NCBI GenBank assembly: GCA_027686065.1
Contig: JAQCTH010000114.1
Coordinates: 1 to 6,734 of the forward strand
DNA from: Clostridiaceae bacterium AF10-41
GTDB taxonomy: Bacteria; Bacillota; Clostridia; Clostridiales; Clostridiaceae
Length of the DNA: 6,734 nucleotides
Direction of reading: 5' to 3'
Part shown: piece after piece, positions 5,731 through 6,734 of the stretch
Layout: each line of letters begins with the position of its first letter
Numbering within the stretch: position 1 is the stretch's first letter
Notes under the pieces: generated by a model
Told to the model about the DNA's origin: nothing
Databases searched by the model: none
Seen by the model: only the letters and a program-made list of their open reading frames with translations
Program-made: the position numbers and the translations under genes

Positions 5731-6734
5731 TTACTTTTTAGTAAATACATTTTTCCACATATTTATATAACTTTCATTCGAAAACTCCTGTTTTAGTATT
5801 TTACTATTTAAAATATTAATATTATTTTCTAACTCTTCGAATTCTTTAAATGTTTGCGAATTAATTCTTAAAGTATCATAAGCCTTAATATTTTTATTAA
5901 TAAAATATTCCCAAGGAGTAGTGTCACTTCTAATATAAACTTTCTTTCCTAAGTATAGTAAGGCTAATATATTCCCTAAACCTTGTTGTCTCTCATGATT
6001 AAAAATAGCAATATCCACTTTACTCAATACTTCTGAATACTCCTCTGGACTTAAGTAATTTGTAATTTTAATAAACTTGGCTCCAAATATACTTTCTCCT
6101 AAGTCTATTATTTCTCTTGCATATTCCTTATCTCCATATGACAGTGGGCATAATATTTTTATGCTGTTATCTTTGTACTTTTCTAAGCAATGTAGTATTT
6201 CCACATGATTATTCGTTTTATCAGCTGAATTTCCAACTTGTATATATATATCTTTTGATTTGTTTTTACTAATATCCTTCACCTTATCTAACATATCAAA
6301 ATTAACAGGCAATATATATGATGCATAATTGTATATTGCATTTCCACCATATACATCTATTGCTAAGTTATAGTCGCCTTTTATTATAGCTGTTATCTCT
6401 CTTAAATTTGATATAATTCTCTTCCTTATAACTTCTTTTAAATTTGATTTAAGGGATCTTCTTCTATATTTAAAGTAATACAAATCCCCTCCCCATATAA
6501 CCCAATTGGATTTTCTAATTATATTTTTATTTAAAAATAACATATAATTAATTTTCATATTAAATAAACTGTGAAGAATAACATTCTCAGCTTTACTTAT
6601 AATTCTTTTTATGTTAAATATACTTGAATAATTATCTTCAAATAAAATTACATTTTCATATTGAACTACTTTACCATTCATTCTAGTTAGTGCTTTTCCT
6701 TTAATAACAAGAAATATATGTTCATTTCTATTAA
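5731..6734 (-). CDS. WecF-like TDP-4-acetamido-4,6-dideoxyhexose glycosyltransferase (glycosyltransferase family 56), 5' end outside the window
   Basis: The protein resembles WecF, which in enterobacteria transfers Fuc4NAc from its dTDP carrier to undecaprenyl-diphosphate-linked ManNAcA-GlcNAc on the cytoplasmic face of the membrane. Counting from the first internal Met at 6681, motifs shared with my recollection of E. coli WecF are HSLFN (37-41), WVIWGGDLYYF (60-70), QVGNSADKTNNHVE (148-161), KILCPLSYGD (175-184) and FNHERQQGLGNI (227-238; FARQQGIGTL in E. coli). The Met at 6681 is not the real start. The frame stays open for 17 further codons to the right edge, reading NRNEHIFLVIKGKALTR, which fits the usual opening of this family, and no Shine-Dalgarno sequence is properly spaced before 6681. 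The visible part is 333 residues; perhaps 15-30 are missing. The gene is 15 bases upstream of the asparagine-synthase-like gene and shares its direction. Its likely donor is the dTDP-4-acylamino sugar made by the four downstream genes, which links this transferase to the pathway. The acceptor is unknown. Confidence 0.85.
   Translation of the reverse strand, partial: NRNEHIFLVIKGKALTRMNGKVVQYENVILFEDNYSSIFNIKRIISKAENVILHSLFNMKINYMLFLNKNIIRKSNWVIWGGDLYYFKYRRRSLKSNLKEVIRKRIISNLREITAIIKGDYNLAIDVYGGNAIYNYASYILPVNFDMLDKVKDISKNKSKDIYIQVGNSADKTNNHVEILHCLEKYKDNSIKILCPLSYGDKEYAREIIDLGESIFGAKFIKITNYLSPEEYSEVLSKVDIAIFNHERQQGLGNILALLYLGKKVYIRSDTTPWEYFINKNIKAYDTLRINSQTFKEFEELENNINILNSKILKQEFSNESYINMWKNVFTKK

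Noticed and set aside
1..6734. Intrinsic terminators, tRNA/rRNA, CRISPR arrays, insertion sequences, attachment sites
   Set aside because: I looked in every intergenic gap (5-49 bases) and saw no GC-rich hairpin followed by a T run on the coding strand, no repeat-spacer pattern, no transposase and no RNA gene. Poly-A/T runs here reflect base composition.

Overview
The window is a single piece of a surface-polysaccharide biosynthesis operon. The DNA is very AT-rich, all genes point the same way (minus strand), and most have strong GGAGG-type ribosome binding sites a few bases upstream. This suggests a low-GC Gram-positive (Firmicutes), most likely Clostridium or a relative. That placement rests on composition and signals, not on a marker gene.

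In transcription order (high to low coordinates) the genes are: (1) a WecF-like TDP-4-acetamido-sugar glycosyltransferase whose start lies beyond the right edge; (2) an asparagine-synthase-like protein that lacks the Cys2 nucleophile; (3) a Wzx-like multi-pass polysaccharide flippase; (4) a left-handed beta-helix sugar acyltransferase (VioB-like); (5) a PLP-dependent nucleotide-sugar aminotransferase (VioA-like); (6) rfbA, glucose-1-phosphate thymidylyltransferase; (7) the first 13 codons of rfbB, dTDP-glucose 4,6-dehydratase, running off the left edge. Gaps between genes are 5 to 49 bases. I see no terminator, convincing internal promoter, mobile element, RNA gene or repeat array, so this looks like one transcript that continues on both sides. 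No gene-free stretch exceeds 49 bases.

Read together, the genes form a pathway. RfbA makes dTDP-glucose and RfbB makes dTDP-4-keto-6-deoxyglucose. The aminotransferase would put an amino group on C4, and the hexapeptide acyltransferase would acylate it, giving a dTDP-4-acylamido-4,6-dideoxyhexose (Qui4NAc or its C4 epimer Fuc4NAc). The WecF-like enzyme belongs to the family that transfers exactly this kind of sugar (Fuc4NAc in enterobacterial common antigen) to an undecaprenyl-diphosphate-linked glycan. The flippase would export the lipid-linked repeat. The asparagine-synthase-like protein is the odd member: its ATP-dependent ligase half looks intact while its glutaminase half looks disabled, so it may form an amide on the glycan with an amine donor other than glutamine. 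No polymerase (Wzy), initiating transferase or rfbC/rfbD is visible here; they may lie outside.
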